Assembly (NCBI GenBank): GCA_014804185.1
Contig: JAAVAG010000038.1
Location: 1-6,130, forward strand
DNA: 6,130 bases
From: Lachnospiraceae bacterium
Lineage (GTDB): Bacteria; Bacillota; Clostridia; Lachnospirales; Lachnospiraceae
Direction of reading: 5' to 3'
Shown here one piece after another: positions 5,820 to 6,130 of the stretch. The notes beneath the pieces are model-generated. The model was given only the letters and a program-made list of their open reading frames with translations. It was not told the origin of the DNA and did not search any database. The translations under genes were made by a program, and so were the position numbers. The stretch's first letter is position 1. Every line of letters begins with the position of its first letter.

Positions 5820-6130
5820 ATGACGAGAGAAGAGATCGCAGTGGCAAAAAAGGAGATCACGGAGGAGATCAGGGCTGTTTGGGATAACTGTCCGGAGAGT
5901 TTTCCCTTGTTTCTACAGGAAGATCCTGCCTTGTTTCCTGTGATGGACGCGAGGCAAAAGAAAGAAAATGAAGTGCAGGTGCAGGAATTTTCCCAGCGGA
6001 TGCAGAAGAAGTTCCGGCAGAAACCGGCGGATGAGGAAAGGCAGACGGTCTGGGAAAAGAGCCTGGAGCAGGATTTCATGGAATTTCTGGGACAGGAGCG
6101 GATCATCTGCGCCGCCGAAACTATGGGAAA
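5820..6130 (+). CDS. Unrecognised protein, N-terminal part (runs off the window)
   Basis: An open frame starts at ATG 5820 with a good ribosome binding site, GGAGGG (5809-5814), and continues for 103 codons to the window edge without a stop. It begins 21 nt after the mannosidase stop with no terminator between, so it is almost certainly cotranscribed with it. The visible part begins MTREEIAVAKKEITEEIRAVW, is rich in Glu, Lys and Gln, and is probably mostly alpha-helical. It includes a charged stretch with coiled-coil-like character around residues 43-80 and a LEQDFMEFLGQERI segment at 82-95. It has no signal peptide or membrane segment, so it should be cytoplasmic. I do not recognise the family. 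It could be an accessory or regulatory protein of the mannoside cluster or the start of a larger enzyme. Confidence 0.75.
   Translation, partial: MTREEIAVAKKEITEEIRAVWDNCPESFPLFLQEDPALFPVMDARQKKENEVQVQEFSQRMQKKFRQKPADEERQTVWEKSLEQDFMEFLGQERIICAAETMG

Noticed and set aside
5804..6106. A 100-codon minus-strand open frame at the right edge
   Set aside because: The opposite-strand frame has a strong ribosome site at the right place after the mannosidase gene and stays open to the edge; the minus-strand translation is Ser/Cys/Phe-rich and typical of an antisense shadow.

Overview
The window reads as a small carbohydrate-utilisation locus from a Gram-positive gut-type Firmicute, most likely a member of the Lachnospiraceae or a close Clostridia relative. 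That placement is an inference from the moderate GC content, the strong GGAGG-type ribosome binding sites, the short A/T-rich intergenic regions, and the kinds of protein encoded. No rRNA, tRNA, CRISPR array or mobile element is visible.

The layout is two divergent gene clusters around one regulatory gap. Leftward (minus strand) from about 1957 runs a ThuA-domain protein (1241-1957), then a Gfo/Idh/MocA-family NAD(P)-dependent oxidoreductase (62-1165). An intrinsic terminator hairpin closes this cluster at 19-52. Rightward (plus strand) from about 2114 run an AraC-family regulator (2114-2965), a 949-residue family GH38 alpha-mannosidase (2949-5798) whose start lies inside the end of the regulator gene, and an unrecognised protein (from 5820) cut off by the window end. 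Of the roughly 156 bases between the two clusters, about 2026-2093 hold two closely packed promoter candidates and a repeated ATTGTC element that could be the regulator's operator.

How the genes may work together (inference): the AraC-type protein probably senses a mannoside or derived sugar and controls both arms. The mannosidase lacks a signal peptide and so should act in the cytoplasm on imported oligosaccharides or glycosides. ThuA-type and Gfo/Idh/MocA-type proteins occur together in the ThuA/ThuB trehalose system, which forms 3-keto sugars. The leftward pair could therefore carry out an oxidation-based modification of a glycoside or released sugar, complementing hydrolysis by GH38. No transporter or sugar kinase lies in the window, so substrate and entry route are unknown.

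Nothing here proves a new system. The points most worth checking are the pairing of GH38 with a ThuA/oxidoreductase module, two active-site-position substitutions (Tyr for His in the oxidoreductase, Cys at the nucleophile-elbow position of the ThuA protein), the compact divergent promoter, and the unknown gene at the right edge.
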